Below, one piece after another: positions 1 to 8,124 of a stretch of DNA of 64,000 bases. The stretch is taken from the NCBI GenBank assembly GCA_030601885.1, contig JAUWAU010000013.1:87357-151356 (forward strand). Reading direction: 5' to 3'. The notes beneath the pieces were generated by a model. It was not told the DNA's origin, did no database searches, and saw only the letters and a program-made list of their open reading frames with translations. Every line of letters begins with the position of its first letter. Position 1 is the first letter of the stretch. This DNA is from Armatimonadota bacterium. GTDB lineage: Bacteria; Armatimonadota; Zipacnadia; JAUWAU01. A program made the position numbers and the translations under genes.

Positions 1-280
1 GCTTCCGCGCCACCTCTGCGCCGGCTCCGGGACGGTCGTCGCCCTCAACGAACAGAATCTCGCGCTCTTGAACGGACACGCCGCCCTCGGCCGCGAGGGC
101 CCGGAGCTTGTCGGGATCGTCAGGCACGCAGGAGACCTTCGCCTTTCCTCCGCCCATCGGGCCGGCGTAGATGGCGAGCAGATTGATCCCGGCATCGGCC
201 ACGGGCTGGGTCAGCTCGGCCAGTGCGCCGGGTCGGTCCTCGACATCGACGGTGAGTGCAACCACCTTACGTACTGTCAT
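1..280 (-). CDS. ACT-domain protein (3' end outside window)
   Basis: The visible 93 residues form one ACT domain, a small beta-alpha-beta fold that usually binds amino acids. It opens MTVRKVVALTVDVEDRPGAL, matching the strand-helix start of ACT domains, followed by ADAGINLLAIYAG. The ATG follows a GGGAGGGAG ribosome site and lies 14 nt inside the 3' end of ispG, so the two are probably translationally coupled as the last visible genes of the dxr-rseP-ispG operon. The C-terminus runs off the window edge. Stand-alone ACT proteins are usually regulators of amino-acid metabolism. The ligand cannot be read from the sequence. Confidence 0.8.
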   Translation of the reverse strand, partial: MTVRKVVALTVDVEDRPGALAELTQPVADAGINLLAIYAGPMGGGKAKVSCVPDDPDKLRALAAEGGVSVQEREILFVEGDDRPGAGAEVARK

Positions 281-1403
281 CTGTGCTCCCTCCCGGTTCA
301 GCGCTCTCGGGGGATGCTGTGGCGGACGCCACGAACGCTTCCACCTCCGCCAGGAGCGCTGTAGCCATCTCATCTGCCGCGACGCGACGCACCACTGTGC
401 CGCGGCGGAACAGCAGTCCGAATCCCCTGCCACCGGCGATCCCGACGTCGGCATCTCGGGCCTCGCCGGGGCCGTTGACTTCGCAGCCCATCACCGCCAC
501 GCGGATCGGCACACGCAAATCCCGAATGGCCGCCCACACTTCGCGGGCCAGGGGTTCAAGATCGATCCGACAGCGTGTACACGTCGGGCACGCGATCAGC
601 TCAGGGCCGCTTTGGAGTCCGAGCGCCTGGAGTATTCGGCGGCCGACTCTGACTTCCTCGCACGGATCGCCGGTGAGCGACACTCGAATCGTATCGCCGA
701 TTCCGCGCGCCAGCAGCGCACCAATGCCAACTGCCGATTTGACGGCGCCGGCGTCCGGAAGACCGGCCTCGGTAACCCCCAAGTGCAGCGGATAGTCGAA
801 TTGCTCGGAGAAGGCAGCGTTCGCCTCGAGCATCGTCGGCACATCGGGGGCCTTGAGGCTCACGACAGTGTCTCGAAAGCCGACACTCTCGACAGTGGCG
901 AGTGCATTTGCGGCGCTCTCCACCAGCGCAGCGCCTACTGACCCTCCGTACTTCTCCCGCAGGGCCCTCTCCAGCGAGCCCGCGTTCACGCCAACCCGGA
1001 CCGCCACGCCGTGCGTCGCCGCAGCCCGTGCGACCTCTTTGAGCTTAGCCGGTCCTCCAATGTTCCCCGGATTCACCCGCAGCTTGGCTGCGCCGGCTTC
1101 CGCGGCTGCAATGGCCAGCCTATGATCGAAATGCACATCCGCCACTATCGGCACACCCGCCCGGCCTGCGATCTGCCGGAGCGCCTCAACGGCATCGGTA
1201 TCCGGCACGCCGACGCGTACGATGGCCGCCCCGGCGCTCTGCAGCGCCGCTATCTGCGAAAGTGTGGCGTCCACGTCGTGGGTGTCCGTGTTCGTCATGG
1301 ACTGCAGGGAGACGGGCGCGGCGCCGCCGATGAGCACCTCGCCTACGGCCACGCCACGTGTGCTTCGCCGTTGAGTGAGGGAAGAGCCTCCCACCGGAGT
1401 CAT
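267..1403 (-). CDS. ispG: 4-hydroxy-3-methylbut-2-enyl diphosphate synthase (IspG/GcpE)
   Basis: IspG is the [4Fe-4S] enzyme that converts methylerythritol cyclodiphosphate to HMBPP, the penultimate step of the deoxyxylulose isoprenoid route. The 378-residue protein has the usual length for the short bacterial form. It shows VQSMTNT-like SLQSMTNTDTHD near the N-terminus, an internal VADVHFD strand of the TIM barrel, and the C-terminal cluster ligands CPTC and GCEVNGPGEA. The ATG at 1403 overlaps the rseP stop by 4 nt (ATGA). An upstream in-frame extension exists but lies inside rseP and is not used. With dxr two genes upstream, it places two enzymes of one pathway in one transcription unit. 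Confidence 0.96.
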   Translation of the reverse strand: MTPVGGSSLTQRRSTRGVAVGEVLIGGAAPVSLQSMTNTDTHDVDATLSQIAALQSAGAAIVRVGVPDTDAVEALRQIAGRAGVPIVADVHFDHRLAIAAAEAGAAKLRVNPGNIGGPAKLKEVARAAATHGVAVRVGVNAGSLERALREKYGGSVGAALVESAANALATVESVGFRDTVVSLKAPDVPTMLEANAAFSEQFDYPLHLGVTEAGLPDAGAVKSAVGIGALLARGIGDTIRVSLTGDPCEEVRVGRRILQALGLQSGPELIACPTCTRCRIDLEPLAREVWAAIRDLRVPIRVAVMGCEVNGPGEARDADVGIAGGRGFGLLFRRGTVVRRVAADEMATALLAEVEAFVASATASPESAEPGGSTDDST

Positions 1404-2794
1404 CGTACCGCCCGATTCGCCACCAGTTCTGCCACATCCTTGAGCACGAGCACGACAAATGCGCACATGATGACCACGAACCCGACGAAATTGATGAGAG
1501 CCTCTTTCTTCCTGTCGGGCGTCCGGCCGATCACTCCCTCGTACCCAATGTACACGAGACGCCATCCATCGAAAGGTGGGAGGGGCAAGATGTTCAGGAA
1601 GCCAATAGCAAAGCTTATCAGGCCACCGAGCTGCAGCACCAAGTACCAGCCCAAATGCGTAGAATCCTGGATGACGACGGCTATCTTCACGATGCTGATG
1701 ACTTCCGGCCGGGATTCGCCCAGGATTACTCGGGTCAGTTCCTCAGCGACTGCCTGCACCGTGAAGAGAGTCATTTCGACGCCGGACCATATCGCCCGCA
1801 GCGGCGGCAGCTTCCTGTACACCTGGGCGGGCGCCACGCCGATGAGCCCTATCTGCTCCATCTCCAGCTCGCCGGTGTCGCGGTCCGGCAGGCGCTCCAC
1901 GTGCATCTCAGGGACCATCCGCTTAGTGATCTGTGTGCCGTCTCGCACGACGGTCACGCTCAAAGTCCGGCCACGTGGCGCATTGTGGATGATCGCCGCC
2001 ACGTTCTCCCATCGCAGGGGCTCGAACGTGACGCCCAGTTGGTCCACCGAGACAGGCACGGAGCTATGCGGTGCTGCGCTCAGGATGGCCGAAGCATCCC
2101 GCAGCGGCGACAGGAAAAACCGGTGTTCTGTCAAGCGCTGCTCGTCCGGGTCTCGCCGCAGTACAGTGACCAGGATGCGGCCTGTACTCGTCTTGCCCAG
2201 ACGACGCACCATGGCCTGGAAGTCGTACACTTCCCGGTCCGCCACCTCGGTGATGCGGTCATCCGGGCGCAGGCCCGCCTGTGCCGCCGCCGAGCCCGGC
2301 CTCACGCCGGCGACTGAAGTGCTGGTCCACCGATCGTTGACTGACACGATGCGGTCGCCTCTCTTGAGACCAGCCTTATCCGCCGGACGTCCAGGTATTA
2401 CCGTACGGATCGTGGTGCTGCTGCCCACGAGCTCGCCGAAGAACACGCCCGCGAGCAGAAAGAGCAGCGTGGCGAGCACCACGTTCATGGCCGAGCCGGC
2501 CGAGAGCACGAGCGCTCGCTGCCAAAGCGGCCGCGTATGGAAGCCGTTCTCGACCTGCTGCTCCTCGGGGTCCATCCCGGCGATCCGCACGAATGCGCCG
2601 AAGGGTATCCAGTTGAGGCTGTAACTTGTTTGGCCGCGTTTGAAGGCGACGATCGGCGCCTTCAGCGGCAGCCCCATGCCAAACTCGTCCACCCGCATGC
2701 GGCAAAGCTTGGCGCTGAGGAAGTGGCCCGACTCGTGGAAAAGCAGGATCGCGCCGATAATCAGGACTATGGCCAGAACGCCCTCAAAGGTCAT
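1400..2794 (-). CDS. rseP: Site-2 intramembrane metalloprotease RseP
   Basis: Family M50 zinc protease of the inner membrane, which cuts anti-sigma factors and signal-peptide remnants within the bilayer. It is 464 residues long. The zinc motif HESGH lies at residues 20-24 in the first membrane helix. Two PDZ domains follow (around residues 100-145 and 155-210; VIPGRPADKAGLKRGDRI and PGSAAAQAGLRPDDRI). The C-terminal NILPLPPFDGWRL supplies the third zinc ligand; the usual LDGG is FDGW here, so the motif is slightly divergent. ATG 2794 overlaps the dxr stop by 4 nt, and the next gene ispG starts in its stop codon. The dxr-rseP-ispG order is known from Firmicutes and relatives. Confidence 0.94.
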   Translation of the reverse strand: MTFEGVLAIVLIIGAILLFHESGHFLSAKLCRMRVDEFGMGLPLKAPIVAFKRGQTSYSLNWIPFGAFVRIAGMDPEEQQVENGFHTRPLWQRALVLSAGSAMNVVLATLLFLLAGVFFGELVGSSTTIRTVIPGRPADKAGLKRGDRIVSVNDRWTSTSVAGVRPGSAAAQAGLRPDDRITEVADREVYDFQAMVRRLGKTSTGRILVTVLRRDPDEQRLTEHRFFLSPLRDASAILSAAPHSSVPVSVDQLGVTFEPLRWENVAAIIHNAPRGRTLSVTVVRDGTQITKRMVPEMHVERLPDRDTGELEMEQIGLIGVAPAQVYRKLPPLRAIWSGVEMTLFTVQAVAEELTRVILGESRPEVISIVKIAVVIQDSTHLGWYLVLQLGGLISFAIGFLNILPLPPFDGWRLVYIGYEGVIGRTPDRKKEALINFVGFVVIMCAFVVLVLKDVAELVANRAVR

Positions 2795-3987
2795 CGGGAA
2801 GTGCCCGCCTCCGCGCCTGCCCTGATCGCACCGTGTGACACGGCTCTGCGGGCGAACTCGCGAGCCCACGCATCGGCTGCGAGCACGTTATCCAGAGTTT
2901 CGTCAGACATGGGCTCATGATCCTCAAGAGCGGCCGCCGATACGTGAGGAATGTCCGCGAAACCGATGGCCCCCTCCAGGAACGCCTCCACGGCCACCTC
3001 GTTGGCCGCGTTGAGCACCGCCGGGTAGGTCGTTCCCTCTTTGCGCACCGTCTCGTAGGCAAGCCGCAAACACGGGAAACGATCGAAGTCGGGCGCTCCG
3101 AAGGTCAACGTGGCTGCTTCCGCCAGCTCCAGCCGGGGCAGGTCGTTCGCCACCCGCTCGGGCCAAAACAGCGCGTACTGAATGGGCAACCGCATATCTG
3201 GCAGCCCCATCTGGGCGATAATTGAGCCGTCAACGAACTGCACCATCGAATGGATGATGCTCTGGTGATGAACCACCACTTCGATCTGGCTCGGGTCGAG
3301 ACCGAAGAGCCATTTGGTCTCGAATACCTCAAATCCCTTGTTCGCGAGTGTGGCGGAGTCAACAGTGACCTTGTTGCCCATGCGCCACGTGGGGTGAGCC
3401 AGAGCCTGTTCAGGGGTGACCTCGCGAAGGGCTGCGGCGTCCAGCTTGGCGAACGGCCCGCCCGAGGCTGTCAACAGCACGCGCTCAATGGCCCGTCTAT
3501 CTTCGCCTTGCAGGGCCTGGAAAATGGCGCTCAACTCGCTGTCGATGGGCAGAAGCCGAGCGCCGGTGCGGGCGGCTGCGTCGGTGACGAGCCGGCCGGC
3601 GGCCACCATCGGCTCCTTGTTGGCCAGAGCCACGTCCTTCCCCGCCGCCAGAGCTGCCAGGAGAGATTGCAGGCCGGCCACGCCCGAGACGGCCCCCACG
3701 ACGAGGTCAGCCGATGGCAGCGCCGCGATCTCGCTGAGGCCCTGTTCGCCCGCCAGAAGCGTGACGCCGCTCGGCATCTGGTTGCGCGTTTGCGCGGCGG
3801 CGTTGGGGTCTACGAGGCACGCCGCTTTCGGTCGAAACTCGCGCACCTGCTCGCGGAGCGCCGACCCGTTGCGATGACACGCCAGGCCCACCACTTGCAG
3901 CCGATCCCGCCGCTGCCGGACGATGTCCAGAGTTTGCACGCCGATGGAGCCGGTCGATCCAAGGACGACCACGCGCTTGCGGCTCAT
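2791..3987 (-). CDS. dxr: 1-deoxy-D-xylulose-5-phosphate reductoisomerase
   Basis: Dxr makes methylerythritol 4-phosphate from deoxyxylulose phosphate with NADPH, the committing step of the non-mevalonate pathway. The 398-residue protein begins with the nucleotide-binding GSTGSIGVQTLDIV, then carries ALANKEPMVAAG, the metal site PIDSELSAIFQ, TASGGPF, and the substrate loop HPTWRMGNKVTVDSATLANK. The ATG at 3987 has a GAGG ribosome site 9 nt upstream; the TTG two codons earlier is too close to it. It is the first gene of the operon, with a promoter visible at 4009-4038. Confidence 0.97.
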   Translation of the reverse strand: MSRKRVVVLGSTGSIGVQTLDIVRQRRDRLQVVGLACHRNGSALREQVREFRPKAACLVDPNAAAQTRNQMPSGVTLLAGEQGLSEIAALPSADLVVGAVSGVAGLQSLLAALAAGKDVALANKEPMVAAGRLVTDAAARTGARLLPIDSELSAIFQALQGEDRRAIERVLLTASGGPFAKLDAAALREVTPEQALAHPTWRMGNKVTVDSATLANKGFEVFETKWLFGLDPSQIEVVVHHQSIIHSMVQFVDGSIIAQMGLPDMRLPIQYALFWPERVANDLPRLELAEAATLTFGAPDFDRFPCLRLAYETVRKEGTTYPAVLNAANEVAVEAFLEGAIGFADIPHVSAAALEDHEPMSDETLDNVLAADAWAREFARRAVSHGAIRAGAEAGTSR

Positions 3988-4008
3988 GAGCAAGCACCTC
4001 TACTGAGG

Positions 4009-4038
4009 AGCATAGCAGAGCCGCTCTCGGCGCGTCAA
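4009..4038 (-). promoter_or_regulatory. Sigma70-type promoter of the dxr operon
   Basis: Read on the minus strand, TTGACG and TATGCT are separated by 18 nt, about 20 nt upstream of the dxr ATG. This leaves a short leader that includes the GAGG ribosome site. Assignment rests on match to consensus and position only. Confidence 0.6.
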
Positions 4039-4105
4039 GCTGCTGGGCGGTCCCGGAGAGGTGGGTGCCTGGAGAATGAGCCCAACGGAAGCCTGTACGC
4101 AAAGC

Positions 4106-5101
4106 TCACACGTACAGGAATGCCCCGCACGAGGCCTTCTTCGCCTCGGTGAGAGCTGACGCAGCGCAGTTGTACAGGGCGTCGGCCGAACGCGCACTCG
4201 GGTCGAGTCCGCTGACGCCCATCGTGAGTCCAATGGCCGGGAACTTGCCTGAGCTTTGTTCGTTGGCTAAGCGACCGAGAAGGCGGTCGGCTGCGATCAA
4301 AGCATTGCGTGGATCCGTGTAGGGCATAATCACGCCGAGTCGGCTCTCCGGTGCGTGGAACACCTCGTCGGACCCCCGCAGGGTCGTGATGACGAGTTCG
4401 GCGACGGCCGTCAGTGTCTCAGGCGGGGATGCTTCAGGCCCATTGGAGTCGTCACCGCAGGAGACGCCGATGAGCATGAATGCCAGGTCGGAGCCGTGTG
4501 TCATGGCCTCAGTGATGTGCTCCGCCAGGGCATCATTGAGAGCGTCGGCGTCGCCGGCAGCCTGTCCGGCTCGGCGGCGTCCGCGTCTCCCAGCGGCGCA
4601 GGCATGCATGAGGCACGGCGCGGCACAATTCACCAGCGCGAACAGGTAGGGCCAGGATCGCTCCCGGACGGGCTTGGGCGCATCGCTGAAGCCCGAAAAG
4701 AGCACGGCCGTGTCCGGCATTCGTACGGCAAGGTCGATCCAGCCGGGCACACCGTGTGCCTCCTCGGCGGCCACTGAGGCAGAGCGTCGGTAGGTCCGCA
4801 CAAAGCGCGGCGTGACCAGGTTACCGCCAAACCGCGGCTCCGTGCGGCCCACGGCATTCACAACGAGCTGCCTGGCTTCACTCTCGGACATCGAATTCTG
4901 CGCGCAGACGACGGCTCCATTGCCCCCTGTGCCGCTCCAGAGGGCGAGCCAAATGGGCGACGGGATAACATCGTTGAGTCGGTCGAATGTCCGGTGTAGG
5001 ACCTGGTCGGCACTCTCGGCGGCAACTATCTCCGTTGTCACCTCAGCAAGCCGATCAACATCAATACGCGTGCTCTCCATCGTCAATTCGCAGACGCTCA
5101 T
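4106..5101 (-). CDS. GAF-like protein with degenerate GGDEF domain
   Basis: A 331-residue soluble protein. Residues about 10-165 resemble a GAF sensor fold (an opening helix, then VIPSPIWLALWSG). Residues about 190-331 follow the outline of a diguanylate cyclase (LAFMLIGV, ELVITTLRGSDEVF, RLGVIMPYTD, IGLTMGVSGLD, ADALYNCAASALTEAKK). At the GGDEF active-site turn the sequence reads APESRLGVIMP, so the catalytic GG(D/E)EF is missing and cyclase activity is unlikely. It may be a receptor or scaffold. ATG 5101 is preceded by GAGGGAG; the GTG 11 codons earlier is a possible alternative. It lies 160 nt downstream of hicA. Confidence 0.6.
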   Translation of the reverse strand: MSVCELTMESTRIDVDRLAEVTTEIVAAESADQVLHRTFDRLNDVIPSPIWLALWSGTGGNGAVVCAQNSMSESEARQLVVNAVGRTEPRFGGNLVTPRFVRTYRRSASVAAEEAHGVPGWIDLAVRMPDTAVLFSGFSDAPKPVRERSWPYLFALVNCAAPCLMHACAAGRRGRRRAGQAAGDADALNDALAEHITEAMTHGSDLAFMLIGVSCGDDSNGPEASPPETLTAVAELVITTLRGSDEVFHAPESRLGVIMPYTDPRNALIAADRLLGRLANEQSSGKFPAIGLTMGVSGLDPSARSADALYNCAASALTEAKKASCGAFLYV

Positions 5102-5261
5102 TAACACGGGCTCCCTCACGGCCAATGAATGCACAGATTCGGCTCATCCGCGACCCCACAGCAAGGGGAGCGGCCTCGCCCCCCGGCAGGGAATCGCCAA
5201 GCGGCGAGCGAAATACGGCGATGATGCGCGTGCAACCTACTGCGGCGGAGTGTTTGCCGCA

Positions 5262-5492
5262 CTACGGGCGCGACGAGCCGCGCAAAGCCTCCTCGGTCAG
5301 GCCGGCGTGCTGCAGCAGTCGAGGCAAGACTTGCGTGGGGATGGGTCGCAGGGCCCTCGAGCAGAGAATGACGCGCTCCACCTTGCCATTGGGGCCCGTG
5401 CGCTCCCAGAGGTTGTGATCGCCGGTCCGAGTGCGTAGAAAGCCACTCTTGCGCAATAGCATCTCAAACTGCCCGTAGCTATACGTGGACAT
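5262..5492 (-). CDS. hicA: HicA-family mRNA interferase toxin
   Basis: A 76-residue protein of the double-stranded-RNA-binding-like HicA fold. It has the opening helix with QFEMLLRKSGFLRTRTGDHNLW, where GDHNLW supplies the catalytic histidine of the usual G(S/D)H motif, then IPTQVLPRLLQHAGLTEE as the C-terminal helix. HicA toxins cut mRNA and tmRNA and are neutralised by HicB. The gene overlaps the 3' end of the hicB-like gene by 14 nt, the expected coupling. The antitoxin-first order is less common than toxin-first but known. Confidence 0.7.
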   Translation of the reverse strand: MSTYSYGQFEMLLRKSGFLRTRTGDHNLWERTGPNGKVERVILCSRALRPIPTQVLPRLLQHAGLTEEALRGSSRP

Positions 5493-5769
5493 TGATGAGT
5501 GCCTTCAACTCCTCATCACCCCGAGAGGCTACAGCCTCGGCATACGGCACGTACGCGTACAGATCGCTCGTGGCCGATCGAGCGTTGGCCAGGGCGTACT
5601 CGGTGGCCAGACGCATGGCACTGAGCAGGGCCTCTGTTGCCTTCTCCGCCGTTGGAGCGGAGGTGGCCACGGCCAACTCATCGCACCACGCCGCGTACGT
5701 GGCTGTTGTGGGGTCGTACTCAATGGTGGGTGATAGCTTGAGCTGCGGCTGCGTCTTCGTGGATTGCAT
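5479..5769 (-). CDS. hicB: HicB-like antitoxin
   Basis: A 96-residue partner of hicA. Residues about 10-60 give the partly degraded RNase H-like HicB fold (TIEYDPTTATYAAWCDEL, then TAEKATEALLSAMRLATEYA). No separate C-terminal ribbon-helix-helix or helix-turn-helix is evident, so DNA binding is uncertain. Two ATGs compete: 5781 and 5769. The second has GGGGA about 11 nt upstream and is chosen. It would bind and block HicA and probably autoregulate the pair. Confidence 0.6.
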   Translation of the reverse strand: MQSTKTQPQLKLSPTIEYDPTTATYAAWCDELAVATSAPTAEKATEALLSAMRLATEYALANARSATSDLYAYVPYAEAVASRGDEELKALINVHV

Positions 5770-5958
5770 CGATACGCGCATCCCCAATGCAACTGGAATG
5801 TCCTGCCTCAGGATATGGGTGTCGGCTCTACCGCACAGTCGAAACTTCTATACCATGATTCTCCGCGCACGTACGCGGCGTTGTGCCGACGAGAGCCGCT
5901 ACACCCCCGTTGTTGCCGTACATTTTACAAATCTATTACGTTCCTGGGAGGGAGACGG

Positions 5959-7020
5959 ATGAACCAGCTTGGCGTGGCTGTAGTCGGGCTGCACCACCTG
6001 CATGCCACCGGGTGGATCCAAAACGTGGAGGACGTGTCTGATACGCGGCTTGTCGCTCTCACGGAGAGCGATACGGACCTGCTTCGCAGCGTTGGCGAAT
6101 CATGCTCCGGCGCCCACCTCGACATGCGGTGGCGCGACACCATAGAGCGTCCCGAGGTGCACTTGGTCATCATTCTGCTGCCACACAACGAAATGCCCGA
6201 GGCGGCGGTCGCCGCGGCCGACGCCGGCAAACACCTTATTGTCGAGAAGCCCGGTGCGGTAGACGCGGCTGCCTTCGACCCAGTCCTGGAGGCCATCGGC
6301 CGCACACATGTGAAGATGACGGCACCGTATCTGTGGCGCTACGACCCGGTCGTTCTGCAGACGATGGAATTGATGGCCGATGGCAGGCTCGGTCAACCAC
6401 TGTACGGCACGGGGCGATTCAACGCAGGAGGCCCGGAGCGCTATCGGGAGCTGGCGCCCTGGATGCTCAAGCACGCCACGAGCGGCGGCGGACCACTGCG
6501 CAACCTCGGGGTCCACTTCATCGACGTGCTCTGCCTGCTCTTTGGCGTCGAGCCCACTCACGTGTACTGCCAGCTCTCGCGGGCTGTGCATCAGCTAGAA
6601 ATCGAGGATCACGCCAGAGTGCTCATCGAATTCGCCGACAACAAACAGGGGCTGATCGAAACCTCATATGTGATGCCCAGCTCTTATCCGCCGACGGGAT
6701 ACGACTCCGCTCTGAGCGTGAAATACACCGACGGGTACATTTCGTGGTGTCAGCGAGATAATATGATGGTGGTGTGCACCGCTGATGGTAGGTGCGAGCA
6801 AACGCCGATGGATCGTACGGCTGGCGGCTGGACGGACGCGAGGGGATATGGGGGGAAGAACGGCGTTGACTTCCTTGCCGACTTCGCCGAGGCCATTCGG
6901 AACGACACGGCTCCGCGCATCACGGCCGAGGACGCAGCGCGCATGCTTCGAGTGGTCGATGCGGCTCATGTCTCGGCCGTCAGCAAGAGGCTGGAGCCCA
7001 TCGTGCCACCTCCCAGCTAG
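5959..7020 (+). CDS. Gfo/Idh/MocA-family NAD(P)-dependent oxidoreductase
   Basis: A 353-residue sugar or inositol dehydrogenase-type enzyme. The N-terminal Rossmann fold begins VAVVGLHHLHATGW (residues 5-18), replacing the usual GxGxxG with a GLHHLH variant. The dinucleotide fold continues with the conserved EKPGAVDAAAF, in which EKP is the family hallmark and the lysine is catalytic. The C-terminal domain has LRNLGVHFIDVLCLLFG, the typical G(x)H(x)xD substrate helix. The ATG has a strong GGGAGGGAG ribosome site. The substrate is unknown. The gene ends convergently with the next gene, overlapping by 4 nt. Confidence 0.85.
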   Translation: MNQLGVAVVGLHHLHATGWIQNVEDVSDTRLVALTESDTDLLRSVGESCSGAHLDMRWRDTIERPEVHLVIILLPHNEMPEAAVAAADAGKHLIVEKPGAVDAAAFDPVLEAIGRTHVKMTAPYLWRYDPVVLQTMELMADGRLGQPLYGTGRFNAGGPERYRELAPWMLKHATSGGGPLRNLGVHFIDVLCLLFGVEPTHVYCQLSRAVHQLEIEDHARVLIEFADNKQGLIETSYVMPSSYPPTGYDSALSVKYTDGYISWCQRDNMMVVCTADGRCEQTPMDRTAGGWTDARGYGGKNGVDFLADFAEAIRNDTAPRITAEDAARMLRVVDAAHVSAVSKRLEPIVPPPS

Positions 7021-7337
7021 CCCGTGCGGGCCGGTCCCTGAGGATCGTGCCCGTCCGCGTCGGGACTGTCTGCCCTCGCGCGTCGGTGGCAAGTGCGGCA
7101 CTCGATAGTGTGGAACGTCGAATCGTCCCAGCGAGCAAACACGTGTTCAATCTCTGTGGAGCCACAATACGGACAGGCGGTCTCTTTGTGCTTGGGCCGC
7201 TCCGAGGTCAGCGAGGGGAAGAGCTTGGCGACGAACCCGGGCGCGATCTTGTCAAGCACGAAGAATATGAGCAAACCGAGAAATACAATGCTCAGTATCT
7301 GACCCAGGAGCATCACTAGCTCAAACACCGCTATCAC
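7017..7337 (-). CDS. Small membrane protein with C-terminal zinc ribbon
   Basis: 106 residues. An N-terminal hydrophobic segment (residues 1-28, FELVMLLGQILSIVFLGLLI) anchors it in the membrane. Residues 53-85 hold two CxxC knuckles (CPYC and CRTC) of a zinc ribbon. The translation start is a GTG at 7337 or, with better spacing to GGGGGTG, the GTG three codons later. No function is recognised. Confidence 0.6.
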   Translation of the reverse strand: MIAVFELVMLLGQILSIVFLGLLIFFVLDKIAPGFVAKLFPSLTSERPKHKETACPYCGSTEIEHVFARWDDSTFHTIECRTCHRRARADSPDADGHDPQGPARTG

Positions 7338-7476
7338 CCCCAGATAGCATTATTCGCCACTCTCGCCGTGCATCCTGCCTGCGAGGCCGTCAATGTGACG
7401 GCAAACACGGGTGGGCTGCGCTAAATAGCGGTACACTGAGCATGAAAGGGGAGCCTGGCGTCGCGGCGAGTCTCGC

Positions 7477-7506
7477 TTGACAGCCGAAATTGCTTTCGAC
7501 TATAAT
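7477..7506 (+). promoter_or_regulatory. Perfect-consensus promoter for the S1 protein gene
   Basis: TTGACA (7477-7482) and TATAAT (7501-7506) with an 18-nt spacer lie 80 nt upstream of the S1-domain gene ATG. Both hexamers match consensus exactly, so this should be one of the stronger promoters in the window. Confidence 0.8.
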
Positions 7507-7586
7507 CCGACCAAAGGTGAAGCGCCGGCCGAAAGGTGCGTCGCAGCAGTATTTTGCGCCTGCGCGATGTGAGGTTGATCGATGTA

Positions 7587-7985
7587 ATGCCGCTGGAAGT
7601 TCGGAGCATTGTAGACGGCAACGTTACGAAACTAACCCACTATGGAATTTTCGTCAGCCTACCCGAAGGCGAGTCGGGACTGGTCCACATTTCCGAGATC
7701 GCCGATGCGTTCGTGCGAGATGTCGCCGACTACTTTCAGGTGGGCGACCCAGTAAAGGTCAAAGTCCTCAACATCGACGACCGAGGCCGCTATGAGCTGT
7801 CGGCGAAGCAAGCCGAGCCGCGACAGCCAATCAACCCGGACGCGCCGACGACGCCGCGTCGTGCGGTGAGATCGAGCCCGCAATTCGAAGACCGTCTGTC
7901 CTCGTTCATGAAGCGTAGCGACAGGCGCATCAGCGAATTGAAGCGAAATCGGGACGCGCGTCGGCGCGGCAGGCGACGCAGATAG
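7587..7985 (+). CDS. S1 RNA-binding domain protein (GSP13/YugI type)
   Basis: 132 residues. Residues 1-75 are one S1 domain: MPLEVRSIVDGNVTKLTHYG, then GESGLVHISEIADAFVRD and VGDPVKVKVLNID, closely following the general stress protein 13 pattern. The tail (residues 80-132) is disordered and very basic, ending in an arginine-rich run. Such proteins bind RNA and associate with ribosomes. ATG 7587 was chosen because it starts the S1 domain and is preceded by GAGG. A perfect-consensus promoter drives it. Confidence 0.85.
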   Translation: MPLEVRSIVDGNVTKLTHYGIFVSLPEGESGLVHISEIADAFVRDVADYFQVGDPVKVKVLNIDDRGRYELSAKQAEPRQPINPDAPTTPRRAVRSSPQFEDRLSSFMKRSDRRISELKRNRDARRRGRRRR

Positions 7986-8124
7986 CGTCCGCGCTGCGCG
8001 GAACGTGGCGGGCAAACTCTCTCGCGGTCCCGCTGAGCGCCGGGGCAGGCTCCCCCAAGCTGGCTGTGCCATGTGGTTCTTATGCTAACGTAATAGAGCG
8101 CGCCAGCGAAGGGGGCGAATCGGG

